Assembly (NCBI GenBank): GCA_902786595.1
Contig: CADADB010000001.1
Location: forward strand, 67,172-131,171
Length of the DNA: 64,000 nucleotides
Direction of reading: 5' to 3'
Source: an uncultured Bacteroidota bacterium
Lineage (GTDB): Bacteria > Bacteroidota > Bacteroidia > Bacteroidales > WCHB1-69
The position numbers and the translations under genes were made by a program. The notes beneath the pieces were generated by a model. It did no database searches, had not been told where the DNA came from, and was given only the letters and a program-made list of their open reading frames with translations. Shown piece by piece: positions 51,973 through 59,683 of this stretch; position 1 is the first letter of the stretch; the number at the start of each line of letters is the position of its first letter.

Positions 51973-53295
51973 ATGATCACGAGGTTTATGGCGGAAAATT
52001 TCCGTTCAATAGACAACAAAATCGAGCTCTCGTTCGAAGCCGATACGGGTATAAAGGATAGAGGAAATGAGGGGGTTTCCCTTATAGGCGGGAAGCGTGT
52101 GCTAAACGCCGCTGCTTTCTTTGGCGCAAATTCCAGCGGAAAGTCGAATGTTTTTAATGCTGTGGATATGATGCGTCTCATGGTTGTTTATTCGGTGAAG
52201 CTGAATGATAACGAGCGCCTGCCATACGATCCATACCTCCTATCCGACCGAGAGTCGAGTCCAACTCGCTTCGAAATGGAGTTTCTTGATGGTACCGACA
52301 AATATAGATATGGCTTCAGCTATACAGCACAACGCATTGAGGAGGAGTGGTTGGAAGCCAAGAGGCCGCGCCGTTCACCTAAAATGCTCTTGCAACGTCA
52401 GCAGGATGTCATTCATTGTGATGAGGATAATTACAAGGATGGTAATATAGTGAAAAATTCGGGCGTCACCTTGAACAAAAACCGCCTGTTTTTGTCGTTG
52501 GCAGCACAAGTGGGTGGCGAAGTGTCGAAAAGGGTGATTGAGTGGTTCAGAACATCGGTAAACGTGATTTCTGGTTTGAGGGATAGCGATGTGTCCATGT
52601 ACACCAAGGAAGCCATTCACACGAACAGCCCAATTAAGGACGATATTCTGCGTTTTATACGTTCGATGGATGTGGGATTTGGCGAGGTGACCACCAAACA
52701 GGAGGAAGTTGATGAACGCACTCTCCCCAAAGGACTGCCAGCTGATTTGGTGGCCGCCATAAAGGAGCATCCCATAATTACAGCATACGCCCGACACACC
52801 AAATACAACGCTAACGGACAAGCCGTTGGTACTGTGGATTTTGACATTGAAGAACAGGAGTCGGACGGCACAAAGAAGTTGTTTAATCTGGCAGGCCCTA
52901 TTATTGATACACTTAAAAATGGTAAGGTTTTGTTTATAGATGAATTGGATTCGCAGATGCATCCCTTGCTGTCGCAAAAAATCGTGGAACTATTTAACGA
53001 CAGTAGCACCAACCGATATGGTGCTCAGTTGATGTTCACCACCCACGATACCAATATGCTTACCAGCAAACTCCTGCGTCGTGACCAGGTGATGTTTGTA
53101 GAGAAAAAGGCAGATAAGCATGCAACAAATGTTCGAAGAATGATGTCAATTACTATGCGTAATGGCACCAAACCTCGAACCGACAGCAACTACGAAAAGA
53201 ATTACTTGAGTGGAAAATACGGAGCTGTTCCCGATATTCGTTGGGTTTTAAAGGGTTTTGAAGATAATAGTAAGATAAAAGGTAGTGATGAATAA
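51973..53295 (+). CDS. AAA_15/AAA_21-type ABC-like ATPase (AbiLi/RloA-like), gene 1 of operon
   Basis: 440 residues. Walker A GANSSGKS (51-58) after NAAAFF; a degenerate ABC signature region near ESDGTKKLFNLAGPI (about 296-311); Walker B KVLFIDELDSQMHP (about 317-330); and a H-loop MFTTHDTNML (about 353-362). This is the SMC/RecF-like class seen in RloA, AbiLi and many defence systems, usually an NTP-hydrolysing sensor or trigger. It lacks an attached TOPRIM or HNH nuclease, so the effector should be another protein. Gene 2 overlaps its stop by 8 bp. Confidence 0.9.
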   Translation: MITRFMAENFRSIDNKIELSFEADTGIKDRGNEGVSLIGGKRVLNAAAFFGANSSGKSNVFNAVDMMRLMVVYSVKLNDNERLPYDPYLLSDRESSPTRFEMEFLDGTDKYRYGFSYTAQRIEEEWLEAKRPRRSPKMLLQRQQDVIHCDEDNYKDGNIVKNSGVTLNKNRLFLSLAAQVGGEVSKRVIEWFRTSVNVISGLRDSDVSMYTKEAIHTNSPIKDDILRFIRSMDVGFGEVTTKQEEVDERTLPKGLPADLVAAIKEHPIITAYARHTKYNANGQAVGTVDFDIEEQESDGTKKLFNLAGPIIDTLKNGKVLFIDELDSQMHPLLSQKIVELFNDSSTNRYGAQLMFTTHDTNMLTSKLLRRDQVMFVEKKADKHATNVRRMMSITMRNGTKPRTDSNYEKNYLSGKYGAVPDIRWVLKGFEDNSKIKGSDE

Positions 53296-54085
53296 TAGCA
53301 AGCCGGTGTTTGGAACAACAGAATGGGCAGCCTCAAATGTAAATTATCTGAAAGGCTGTAGTAACGACTGTAAGTATTGTTATAGCAAGGAGATGTCGAT
53401 TCGTTTCAAGCGGAAAACCCCTGAAACATGGAAAAACGAGGAGGTGAATTGGAAGATATATAACAAGAGTGTCCATTATCGCGATGGTTATATCATGTTT
53501 CCATCCACTCACGATATCACCACGGAGCATCTCCCATTGGCTATCGACTATTTGAAACGTTTGTTGGGGAATGGCAATAAGGTGTTGATAGTTTCAAAGC
53601 CTTCATATAAGTGCATCAAAACAATATGCGATTCGTTCGGTGAGTTTAAAGACAACATACTATTCCGTTTTACTATAGGCTCCTCCAATTCTGAGACATT
53701 GCGGTTTTGGGAGCCCAATGCCCCTGATTACAAGGAGCGCAAAAAGGCATTGGTTTATGCTTTCAAGGCAGGCTACCAAACGAGCATATCGTGCGAGCCT
53801 ATGCTCGACAACAGAGTGGATCGAGTGATTGATGACCTTTCGTGCTATGTCACCGATGCCATCTGGCTGGGCAAAATGAATTTCGCCATCAGAAGATTGC
53901 GCACAAATGGGCAACTGGATGCAGAGACCCAAAAGGTTGCAGAACAGCTTTTGGCTTGGCAGTCTGACGAGAACATTAAAGTTTTATACAAAAGCTATAA
54001 AGACAATCCGCAAATCAAGTGGAAAGAGAGCATCAAAAAAGTGGTAGGGATTGAAGTTTCAACAATAAAAGGAGAGGATAGATAA
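53288..54085 (+). CDS. Radical SAM-like (Gp37/Gp68-type) protein, gene 2 of operon
   Basis: 265 residues from ATG 53288; a GTG one codon earlier is an alternative. The cluster motif Cys24-x3-Cys28-x2-Cys31 (LKGCSNDCKYCYSK) is the radical SAM [4Fe-4S] site. IMFPSTHDIT, GNKVLIVSKPSY, FRFTIGSSN and ISCEPMLD match a short TIM-barrel like phage Gp37/Gp68 and spore photoproduct lyase-like proteins. Family knowledge links these genes with TcmP partners. It probably modifies or repairs a nucleic acid or nucleotide; the substrate is unknown. It overlaps gene 1 by 8 bp and ends 1 bp before TcmP. Confidence 0.88.
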   Translation: MNNSKPVFGTTEWAASNVNYLKGCSNDCKYCYSKEMSIRFKRKTPETWKNEEVNWKIYNKSVHYRDGYIMFPSTHDITTEHLPLAIDYLKRLLGNGNKVLIVSKPSYKCIKTICDSFGEFKDNILFRFTIGSSNSETLRFWEPNAPDYKERKKALVYAFKAGYQTSISCEPMLDNRVDRVIDDLSCYVTDAIWLGKMNFAIRRLRTNGQLDAETQKVAEQLLAWQSDENIKVLYKSYKDNPQIKWKESIKKVVGIEVSTIKGEDR

Positions 54086-54086
54086 T

Positions 54087-55250
54087 ATGGCAGAAAACGA
54101 TTTCTTTAAGCATCAAACGGATTCATCCAGAATCAAGGCCAGTATTGTTTCGGAGTATTTTCCACAATACTGTAGGATAATTGGCAGGAAACACGAACCT
54201 ACAATGTTTCGCTACATTGACTTGTTTTCGGGACCTGGTATTTATGAGGATGGCAATGCGTCAACACCAATAATGTTGGCAAGAAATATTGTCCAAGATC
54301 CTTACCTAAAGGAGAAAGTTCAATTTGTTTTCAACGACTTGAATTACCGAGACGATTTGAAGGCTAATTTCGAAGCTGAGTTTCCTATCGGCACTTTCCC
54401 GAAGAAGGTGTATTATTTAGATAAAGAAGTTGGCGTTTATGAAGGTATTTATCGCTATCTCGAAAAATCCACCATGGAAAAAGACGGTAGAGGTAAATAT
54501 TGGAACGAAAAACCGTCGCTTTTGTTCTTCGATCCTTTTGGCTATAGTGGTATGCGTACTGAAACACTGGCCGAGTTCTTGAAAAACTGGGGGAATGAAA
54601 TCTTCTTGTTCATCAACACCAAACGTATCAATCCGGCTTTGGAAAACGATAAATTCGAGGATTTGATAAGACTGTGGTTCCCGTCAAGATATGACTCGCT
54701 TAAGGTGGAGGTGAGAAAACTGAGGTCTGTTCCGGAAAGGCTTGAATATATTCTTACAAGTCTTCGTGAGGAGTTTGTCGAGCTCTTGAAATCGCGTTAT
54801 GTTTATTGTTGTGCTTTTCGTTTTCAAGAAGAAGACAGTCGCACCACCAGTCACTACATTCTTCATATCACCAAAGGGCAGAAAGGGTATGAGTTGGCAA
54901 AAACTGTCTATAATAAATATGCAAACGAAGACCTTGTGTTGCACAACGGAAGCAATACCTATACATTTGATCCAAAGAAATGTGCTAATGATGTCACATT
55001 GTTTGGCGATACGCACGAAGCGGTTGAGGCGCTTAAGGATTTGTTGTGTGAGGAGTTCAAAGGGAAAACAATGAAAACCCAAGATTTGTTTGTCGGACAT
55101 CAAGCAAAAACAAAATATTGCCGAGAACATTACACGGCAGCGATGCGTATGGCAGTGAAAGAGGGATTGGCTACGGCGGAATATACCGATGGCAAGAATC
55201 ACAAGGTTTCGGTGCTGATAGCTCCAACGTGTATCATTCACTTTAATTGA
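54087..55250 (+). CDS. tcmP: Three-Cys-motif partner protein TcmP, gene 3 of operon
   Basis: 387 residues. The TcmP N-terminus is clear: MAENDFFKHQTDSSRIKASIVSEYF then FRYIDLFSGPGIYEDG. DLFSGPG (45-51) looks like a methyltransferase motif I, and DPFGYSGM (149-156) falls where motif IV (DPPY-like) would be, so a SAM-dependent methyltransferase-like fold is inferred. The C-terminal part (about 310-387) is winged-helix-like. The name comes from pairing with a three-Cys (radical SAM) protein, as encoded directly upstream. An AGGAGAG ribosome-binding site precedes the ATG. Confidence 0.9.
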   Translation: MAENDFFKHQTDSSRIKASIVSEYFPQYCRIIGRKHEPTMFRYIDLFSGPGIYEDGNASTPIMLARNIVQDPYLKEKVQFVFNDLNYRDDLKANFEAEFPIGTFPKKVYYLDKEVGVYEGIYRYLEKSTMEKDGRGKYWNEKPSLLFFDPFGYSGMRTETLAEFLKNWGNEIFLFINTKRINPALENDKFEDLIRLWFPSRYDSLKVEVRKLRSVPERLEYILTSLREEFVELLKSRYVYCCAFRFQEEDSRTTSHYILHITKGQKGYELAKTVYNKYANEDLVLHNGSNTYTFDPKKCANDVTLFGDTHEAVEALKDLLCEEFKGKTMKTQDLFVGHQAKTKYCREHYTAAMRMAVKEGLATAEYTDGKNHKVSVLIAPTCIIHFN

Positions 55251-55256
55251 AAGAAT

Positions 55257-56285
55257 ATGGTGGGGAACAATGCACGTAATATGGACGTCGTGGAGCTTCT
55301 GAGAACACACGACGATGGAACGCTGGTTCACAGCGAAAGTATGGTTTTGGAGTTCAAGGAATCTTTCAATTATGCTGGCTTGGCTGACTACTATCGCGAC
55401 TTCGCCGCCTTTGCCAATAACAAAGGGGGTTACCTAGTATATGGCGTAAAGGATAGACCTAAGCGTGAATTGGTGGGACTTACGCCAAAAGCCAAAGAAC
55501 TTTGGGATAAATTGGACCCTGAAGGAGTTGACGGACATCTGTTGGAAGATTTCTCTGGTCATATTGAGTGGGAGCACAACTTAATCGTGCTAAACGGGAA
55601 GAACTATGCCTATTTTTATGTGGCCGAAGCAAAAGAGAAACCCATTATCTGCAAGAGAAAGATAGGTGATATGAACGAAGGTGAAATATATTTCAGATAT
55701 ACGGGAAGAACCCAGCGGATAAGATGTTTCGAGTTAGAAGACATTATCAAGCACCGTTTGGAAGAGCAGGATAAGATTTGGATTGATACTTTGACTAAAT
55801 TGATGATGACAGGCCCAGCCAATGCTGCCATACTTGATATGGAAAAGAATACCCTATCTGCCAGCGATGCACCAGTGATGGTGGTCGATGAAAAATTGGT
55901 GGATCGAATCAAATTCATTAAAGAAGGACAATTTGACGAGAAAGAAGGTGCCCCGACATTGAAACTCGTGGGGCAGGTAACACCCATTAATAAAGTTGAG
56001 GTGGTGAAGCACGAGAAGGTAAACCCGCTAAATGAATATCCGTTATCGGCCAAAGAATTAGCCAAGCAAGTTCAGGATAAGAGTGGTATGAAACAGAATA
56101 TAATCTGGTTAATTATAAAACAACTGAACTTAAAGGAGAACAAGGATTACGCCTACTATAATTTCCGTAACAAGAAGCAAGCCGACAATTATTCAAAAAC
56201 AGGCAGGGTACCTACCAGTGTGCCATCCATCTACAAGCCCGCAGCGGTTGATTACATAATACAAGCAGCCCGAGGCGAACAGTAA
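55257..56285 (+). CDS. AlbA_2/Schlafen-domain ATP-binding protein, gene 4 of operon
   Basis: 342 residues. The AlbA_2 (Schlafen) domain is at about 25-160: VLEFKES (30-36), FAAFANNKGGYLVYGVKD (49-66), IYFRYTGRTQRI (about 140-151). A linker carries DEKLVDRIKFIKEGQFDEKEG, and the C-terminal segment (about 260-340, YPLSAKELAKQVQDKSGMKQNIIWLIIKQLN) looks like a winged helix. Such proteins serve as regulators or nucleases in defence contexts. It starts 6 bp after TcmP, so all four genes form one transcription unit. It may be the module's regulator or its effector. Confidence 0.85.
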   Translation: MVGNNARNMDVVELLRTHDDGTLVHSESMVLEFKESFNYAGLADYYRDFAAFANNKGGYLVYGVKDRPKRELVGLTPKAKELWDKLDPEGVDGHLLEDFSGHIEWEHNLIVLNGKNYAYFYVAEAKEKPIICKRKIGDMNEGEIYFRYTGRTQRIRCFELEDIIKHRLEEQDKIWIDTLTKLMMTGPANAAILDMEKNTLSASDAPVMVVDEKLVDRIKFIKEGQFDEKEGAPTLKLVGQVTPINKVEVVKHEKVNPLNEYPLSAKELAKQVQDKSGMKQNIIWLIIKQLNLKENKDYAYYNFRNKKQADNYSKTGRVPTSVPSIYKPAAVDYIIQAARGEQ

Positions 56286-56299
56286 TAGATACGGTAAAG

Positions 56300-56332
56300 A
56301 ATGGGCAATGGGCGTTTCACCTATTGCCCATT
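56300..56332 (+). terminator. Hairpin terminator after the four-gene operon
   Basis: Arms 56300-56309 and 56323-56332 (AATGGGCAAT / ATTGCCCATT) with a 13-nt loop, 14 bp after the AlbA gene stop; the T-tract is weak. Confidence 0.6.
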
Positions 56333-56353
56333 TCAATCATTGGGAATTACATA

Positions 56354-56434
56354 TTATTTCCCTTCGCTCAACTTCTTATAACCTTCGTAACGCAGCTTAG
56401 AGAATCGTGAGGCGTTGGAGAAGAGCTGCTGATG
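56354..56434 (-). pseudogene. Remnant 3' end of a second pyruvate:ferredoxin oxidoreductase gene
   Basis: The minus strand encodes SHQQLFSNASRFSKLRYEG plus YKKLSEGK and a stop (TAA). It matches the last 27 residues of the intact nifJ product at 17 positions, with the last 13 identical. At DNA level 56355-56380 equals 59744-59769 for 26 bp. The fragment is diverged in its upstream part, so it is not a recent copy of the local nifJ. No upstream PFOR coding sequence remains. It looks like a displaced gene end at an insertion junction. Confidence 0.8.
56355..56380. repeat. 26-bp direct repeat, left copy (nifJ 3' end)
   Basis: Identical to 59744-59769 in the same orientation. It starts TATTTCCCTTCGCTCAAC. 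The pair brackets 3.36 kb of accessory DNA. Confidence 0.85.
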
Positions 56435-56460
56435 GCTTCGAAGTGCCGAGCTTTTATTGC

Positions 56461-56482
56461 ATACGGTTTACAAAAACCGTAT
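56461..56482. repeat. Small inverted repeat downstream of the restriction endonuclease gene
   Basis: Arms ATACGGTTT (56461-56469) and AAACCGTAT (56474-56482), 64 bp beyond the endonuclease stop; possibly a weak terminator. Confidence 0.5.
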
Positions 56483-56545
56483 GTAATGCACCACTTTGGT
56501 GGCAAAATCCTCGTGATCGCTTTGGACGACAGCAGAGAATTGATT

Positions 56546-57409
56546 CTAAACCCGAACAACGATGAGTTCTGCCAAAGTCTTATATATTTGTTCACTTTTT
56601 GAGAAGAAATAATCGCACAACATACCCAAGACCGTATTGTTGGGGAAGATAATGGGGAAGATCTGTCTTCTGACTTCCAAATTGTTTAGGAGTTTCCGAT
56701 AGATGATAGGTGGCAAATCCTTTACTTCCTCAAAAACTACTTTGGCATTATTGTCAAAATTGATTTCTGGCATATCTGGGAGAGTGGCTTTCCATTGTTC
56801 CAGATAGTCCAGCGTCTCACGCCAGATTTCAATGTCAAAATCATCAACTTGTGAGAAAAGCTGTTCTCCGTAAAACAATTTAGGCTGACATCCATAATCA
56901 CTTGACATACTTTGCATCCTGTTCAAATAGTATCTTCGGTTTTTCTCCAATGAGTCATCAATAAACCACATGTATGGACGAATCTCGTAATTCGGATACC
57001 GTTGTGACAATGCGAAATATTTGTTTTCGAAATTATCGAACTGCCCGACCTTTTTTGTGCTGTCATGGTCATCTCTGACTTTTTGCTCAATCATATAGAG
57101 GACATTTCCATGGCTGAACAGCTGGTCAATGCTCAATTCCGTATCATCCAATGTTCTGAATCGCTTTGTATGTAGTTGGAATCCACTTGCTTCAAAGTAA
57201 CGTTCAAAGATGAATTCCAAAGCATCGCCAAAACGGATTTCATGCGATTGTGTGATGTTCTGAATCAGTTTGGTCTTGGGTTTTGTTGGACGGAAAATCC
57301 CGATGTACCGTTCAGGATTTTCGGCAATTTTTCGCAACAAGTCACTATAGCTGTCTTCAAATAATTTGCTGTTCAAGCTTGCTTTGAAGTACTCGTAGTT
57401 AAGAATCAT
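56546..57409 (-). CDS. Type II restriction endonuclease, HinfI-like (predicted GANTC)
   Basis: 287 residues. A PD-(D/E)xK site can be read as Asp95 (LSIDQLF) with Glu108-x-Lys110 (MIEQKVRDD), followed by STKKVGQFDNFENKY. The start overlaps the methyltransferase stop by 4 bp (ATGA), the standard arrangement of a type II pair. The specificity call rests on the partner, whose sequence closely resembles M.HinfI; for the endonuclease itself the family is inference (HinfI/HpyAIV class). It ends in a C-terminal helix with LAELIVVRV. AT-richer than flanking core genes. Confidence 0.82.
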   Translation of the reverse strand: MILNYEYFKASLNSKLFEDSYSDLLRKIAENPERYIGIFRPTKPKTKLIQNITQSHEIRFGDALEFIFERYFEASGFQLHTKRFRTLDDTELSIDQLFSHGNVLYMIEQKVRDDHDSTKKVGQFDNFENKYFALSQRYPNYEIRPYMWFIDDSLEKNRRYYLNRMQSMSSDYGCQPKLFYGEQLFSQVDDFDIEIWRETLDYLEQWKATLPDMPEINFDNNAKVVFEEVKDLPPIIYRKLLNNLEVRRQIFPIIFPNNTVLGMLCDYFFSKSEQIYKTLAELIVVRV

Positions 57410-58488
57410 AGGACGCCTCCTTTCTCTTTAGCGAGATAGCGCAATGAATCTATTGTGACAAATTCACCATTATATTCACACCAAAAGTAGTCCCACCCAT
57501 TGTTGTTACTTCGGTTCAAGTATTTAGCAGACATTTTATGGATGGAGGCTTTTGTTTCTCCGTCAAAAACATCCCCATCCTCACAGATTTCAGCATAATA
57601 TCGTTTATCCTTACTGTATAACTTTTGGCCAACTGACAAATATCCAAACTGAACCAATTGTTTTATTGAAAAACGGGGAGGTTTGACATCAAAGACATTG
57701 TCTATCAAATCAGAGAATTCCAATTGAACGCTGTTTATACGTTTTTTTGCTGCTTCTATATATGCTGCTTCTCTTTCTATGCCGACAAAATGCCGGCCTA
57801 ATCGTTTTGCGACAGCCCCGGTTGTCCCAGTGCCGAAAAACGGATCCAATACCAAATCTTCCTTTTGGGTAGATGAAAGAATAATATTGTACAGTAAGTG
57901 TTCTGGTTTTTGTGTAGAATGGATTTTTTTACCGTCAGTGTCTTTCAGCCGTTCACTCCCGATGCAGATGCCAATTTCCCATACGCTTTTCATCTGTTTA
58001 TCCCCGTTGAGATGTTTCATTGTTTTGTAATTGAAATGGTATTTGGCTCCTTTGCTCTTTGCACACCAGATGAGCGTTTCGTGGGAATTTTGGAATCGGG
58101 TTCCTCCGAAATTGGGTACAGCATTTGGCTTTGACCAAATCACATCATTTAAAATCCAAAAACCAAGATCTTGCATGATGTAACCCAAACGGAAGATGTT
58201 TTGAAAAGAGCCGATCACCCAAATTGCCCCGTCATTCTTTAAAACACGACGACATTCAGTAAGCCATTTCTTGGAAAACGCGTCATAATCTTGCAAACTG
58301 CTGAATTTATCCCATTTGTCAGAAACCCCATCGAATGCGGTTCCGTCTGTGCGCAGCAGTTCCCCCTCTGTCTGCATATTATACGGCGGGTCTGCAAAAA
58401 TCAGATCCACCGATTTGTCGGGGAATGTTCTCAAGATGTCAAGGCAATCGCCTTGATAAATGAAATCTTTTTGAATCTCTTTTGGCAT
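57406..58488 (-). CDS. Adenine-specific DNA methyltransferase, M.HinfI-like (predicted GANTC)
   Basis: 360 residues of the beta-class N6-adenine methyltransferases. Motif IV DPPY (33-36) comes first and motif I DPFFGTGTTG (215-224) later. SFQNIFRLGYIMQ, WSKPNAVPNFGGTRFQNSHET and HSTQKPEHLLY match M.HinfI closely as I recall it, and the C-terminal IHKMSAKYLNRSNNNGWDYF domain is the extension found in HinfI/CcrM-type enzymes that read GANTC. It protects host DNA from the paired endonuclease. A nested hairpin lies upstream (58529-58688). No C-protein controller gene is present. Confidence 0.93.
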   Translation of the reverse strand: MPKEIQKDFIYQGDCLDILRTFPDKSVDLIFADPPYNMQTEGELLRTDGTAFDGVSDKWDKFSSLQDYDAFSKKWLTECRRVLKNDGAIWVIGSFQNIFRLGYIMQDLGFWILNDVIWSKPNAVPNFGGTRFQNSHETLIWCAKSKGAKYHFNYKTMKHLNGDKQMKSVWEIGICIGSERLKDTDGKKIHSTQKPEHLLYNIILSSTQKEDLVLDPFFGTGTTGAVAKRLGRHFVGIEREAAYIEAAKKRINSVQLEFSDLIDNVFDVKPPRFSIKQLVQFGYLSVGQKLYSKDKRYYAEICEDGDVFDGETKASIHKMSAKYLNRSNNNGWDYFWCEYNGEFVTIDSLRYLAKEKGGVL

Positions 58489-58885
58489 AATTGTTTGCTA
58501 TTTGCGCGTTATGCCACCGATTCCTCCATTCCACGACCCAAACAATAAAAGAGGCGAGCAATCTCGTCTCCAATCTGAGGTCGTGGAAATTACCTTTTGA
58601 GGAAAGACTAAAATGCCCGCCTATACGCGAGCATCTGCAATTTGTCTTCCTCAAAATTCAATTTGAAATTTTCCACGTTTCAGATTGGTCGGAACAAATA
58701 GCAAACGCTATGATTAATAATATGTTAGTTTACCTTTCTTTCTATAATTATCTCTTTTTGTTAATACTTCAATTTGACGTTCAAGGATAGCCACAAACGC
58801 TATCTATAATATATATGGTCTTTTAGTCTGTTTCTTTTGTTCGTTGCTTTTTCGTTAATACCTATTATCTAATATACGATAATAT
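58489..58885. other. 397-bp intergenic region with structured sequence
   Basis: No plausible gene; the open frames on both strands here are AT-rich and lack ribosome-binding sites. The left part holds the nested hairpin 58529-58688, the right part (58700-58885) is AT-rich with no motif I recognise. Confidence 0.6.
58529..58688 (-). promoter_or_regulatory. Nested imperfect hairpin with competing stem upstream of the methyltransferase gene
   Basis: Three nested stems: outer 58570-58590 with 58668-58688 (ccaatctga..cgtggaaa pairing), middle 58595-58608 with 58644-58656 (one bulge), inner 58613-58620 with 58627-58634. A competing stem pairs 58529-58538 with 58579-58588 (TTCCACGACC / GGTCGTGGAA, perfect) and contains its own stem GAGGCGAG/CTCGTCTC. 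The competing stem uses the same bases as the outer stem, so the two folds exclude each other. On the minus strand the inner mismatch becomes a G-U pair. It ends 41 bp before the start codon. Confidence 0.6.
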
Positions 58886-59278
58886 CTATTTCTCAATAAG
58901 TTCAACAATCTTCTCCACAAAACGATGCGCTGGTTCCTCCAGACTTTTTGCTTCATCTTCCGTAACATCGTACGCGCAATTGTAGTCCGCTTTCTGCCGG
59001 AGTTGGAATAATCGGGCAAGCAAACTGCCGTCTTCCAAAGAGACGATGCCCGTTTTCACGAAATGCTGGCTGAACTGCGAAATCATTCCGGAATGGGTGC
59101 GGACGGATATACCTTTTTGCAAAAACAACGCTTGCACAATGTGGAAGCAAGCATAATAGTAACGGTTGACGGCCAAATCACTGTGGCCTAACGTCATCAT
59201 CTCTTCTGATTGCCGGATAAAGTGATGCGATTTCTCAACCTGCCGGTTAATTAACAATTGTTTCTCCTCCTGATTCAT
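58886..59278 (-). CDS. HEPN-domain protein (toxin of a HEPN/MNT pair)
   Basis: 130 residues, all-helical. VNRYYYACFHIVQALFLQKG (about 38-57) and FQLRQKADYNCAYDVTEDEAK (about 91-111) match the HEPN family; the Arg in RQKADY is the position of its Rx4-6H-like active segment, although the canonical His is replaced by Asn/Tyr here. In HEPN/MNT type VII pairs the HEPN RNase is silenced by AMP transfer to a Tyr. It overlaps its partner by 4 bp (ATGA). Confidence 0.85.
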   Translation of the reverse strand: MNQEEKQLLINRQVEKSHHFIRQSEEMMTLGHSDLAVNRYYYACFHIVQALFLQKGISVRTHSGMISQFSQHFVKTGIVSLEDGSLLARLFQLRQKADYNCAYDVTEDEAKSLEEPAHRFVEKIVELIEK

Positions 59279-59595
59279 GACAATAGGTTTACAGCATCAT
59301 GTTGGACGTTTTCATAAAATGGCGTTGCCTGATATGATTCCCATTCTTTTTCCGTATAAAGGATAGGATTGATTTCCTCGCCCAATTCGCATCCAAGCAG
59401 CACAAAAGGATAGCTCACGGTGTCGTAATCGGCTTGGGTAAGCGTGTCTTTCCGCAAGATGAGCAGAACATCCCAGTCGGAATGGCGATGCGCTGTCCCA
59501 CGGGCGCGCGACCCGTACAGCCACGCCGCGCCCCCTGTGGGAACCACCGACAGGGCAAGATGTTTTATGTCAGACAAAACATTTTTCATATCCAT
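59275..59595 (-). CDS. MNT-type minimal nucleotidyltransferase (antitoxin of a HEPN/MNT pair)
   Basis: 106 residues. The nucleotidyltransferase motif is intact: Gly28-Ser29-Arg30 (WLYGSRARGTAHRHSDWDV) with Asp40 and Asp42 as metal ligands. The length and fold match MntA-type antitoxins, which adenylylate the HEPN toxin. It is the first gene of the pair, so antitoxin precedes toxin. A -7 box (TAATTTTG, 59611-59618) lies just upstream inside the dispersed repeat. Atg codons at 59595 and 59589 are possible starts. Confidence 0.87.
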   Translation of the reverse strand: MDMKNVLSDIKHLALSVVPTGGAAWLYGSRARGTAHRHSDWDVLLILRKDTLTQADYDTVSYPFVLLGCELGEEINPILYTEKEWESYQATPFYENVQHDAVNLLS

Positions 59596-59606
59596 ATAAA
59601 TTCAAC

Positions 59607-59672
59607 CCCGCAAAATTACAAAATAATCCGATATGAAAAACCGGGCGCCGACCGCAATCGGTCAGTGCCCGG
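59607..59672. repeat. Dispersed ~60-bp repeat with hairpin, better copy
   Basis: Contains the MNT promoter box and the motif ACAAAATAATCCGATATG shared with 48007-48070, followed by a hairpin: AAAACCGGGC with GCCCGGTTTT plus inner CGACCG/CGGTC (59635-59675). The hairpin likely also terminates nifJ transcription from the other side. Confidence 0.7.
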
Positions 59673-59683
59673 TTTTAGGGGGT

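Noticed and set aside
56368-56595. A 75-residue minus-strand ORF downstream of the endonuclease gene
   Set aside because: It overlaps the endonuclease 3' end and the PFOR remnant in a different frame, and has no homology signal.
57406-58488. A solitary CcrM-like cell-cycle methyltransferase
   Set aside because: An endonuclease gene overlaps its stop codon, so it belongs to a restriction pair.
58529-58688. Integron attC site for the long hairpin
   Set aside because: The ends lack the conserved GTT and AAC core triplets and no integron integrase or cassette array is present.
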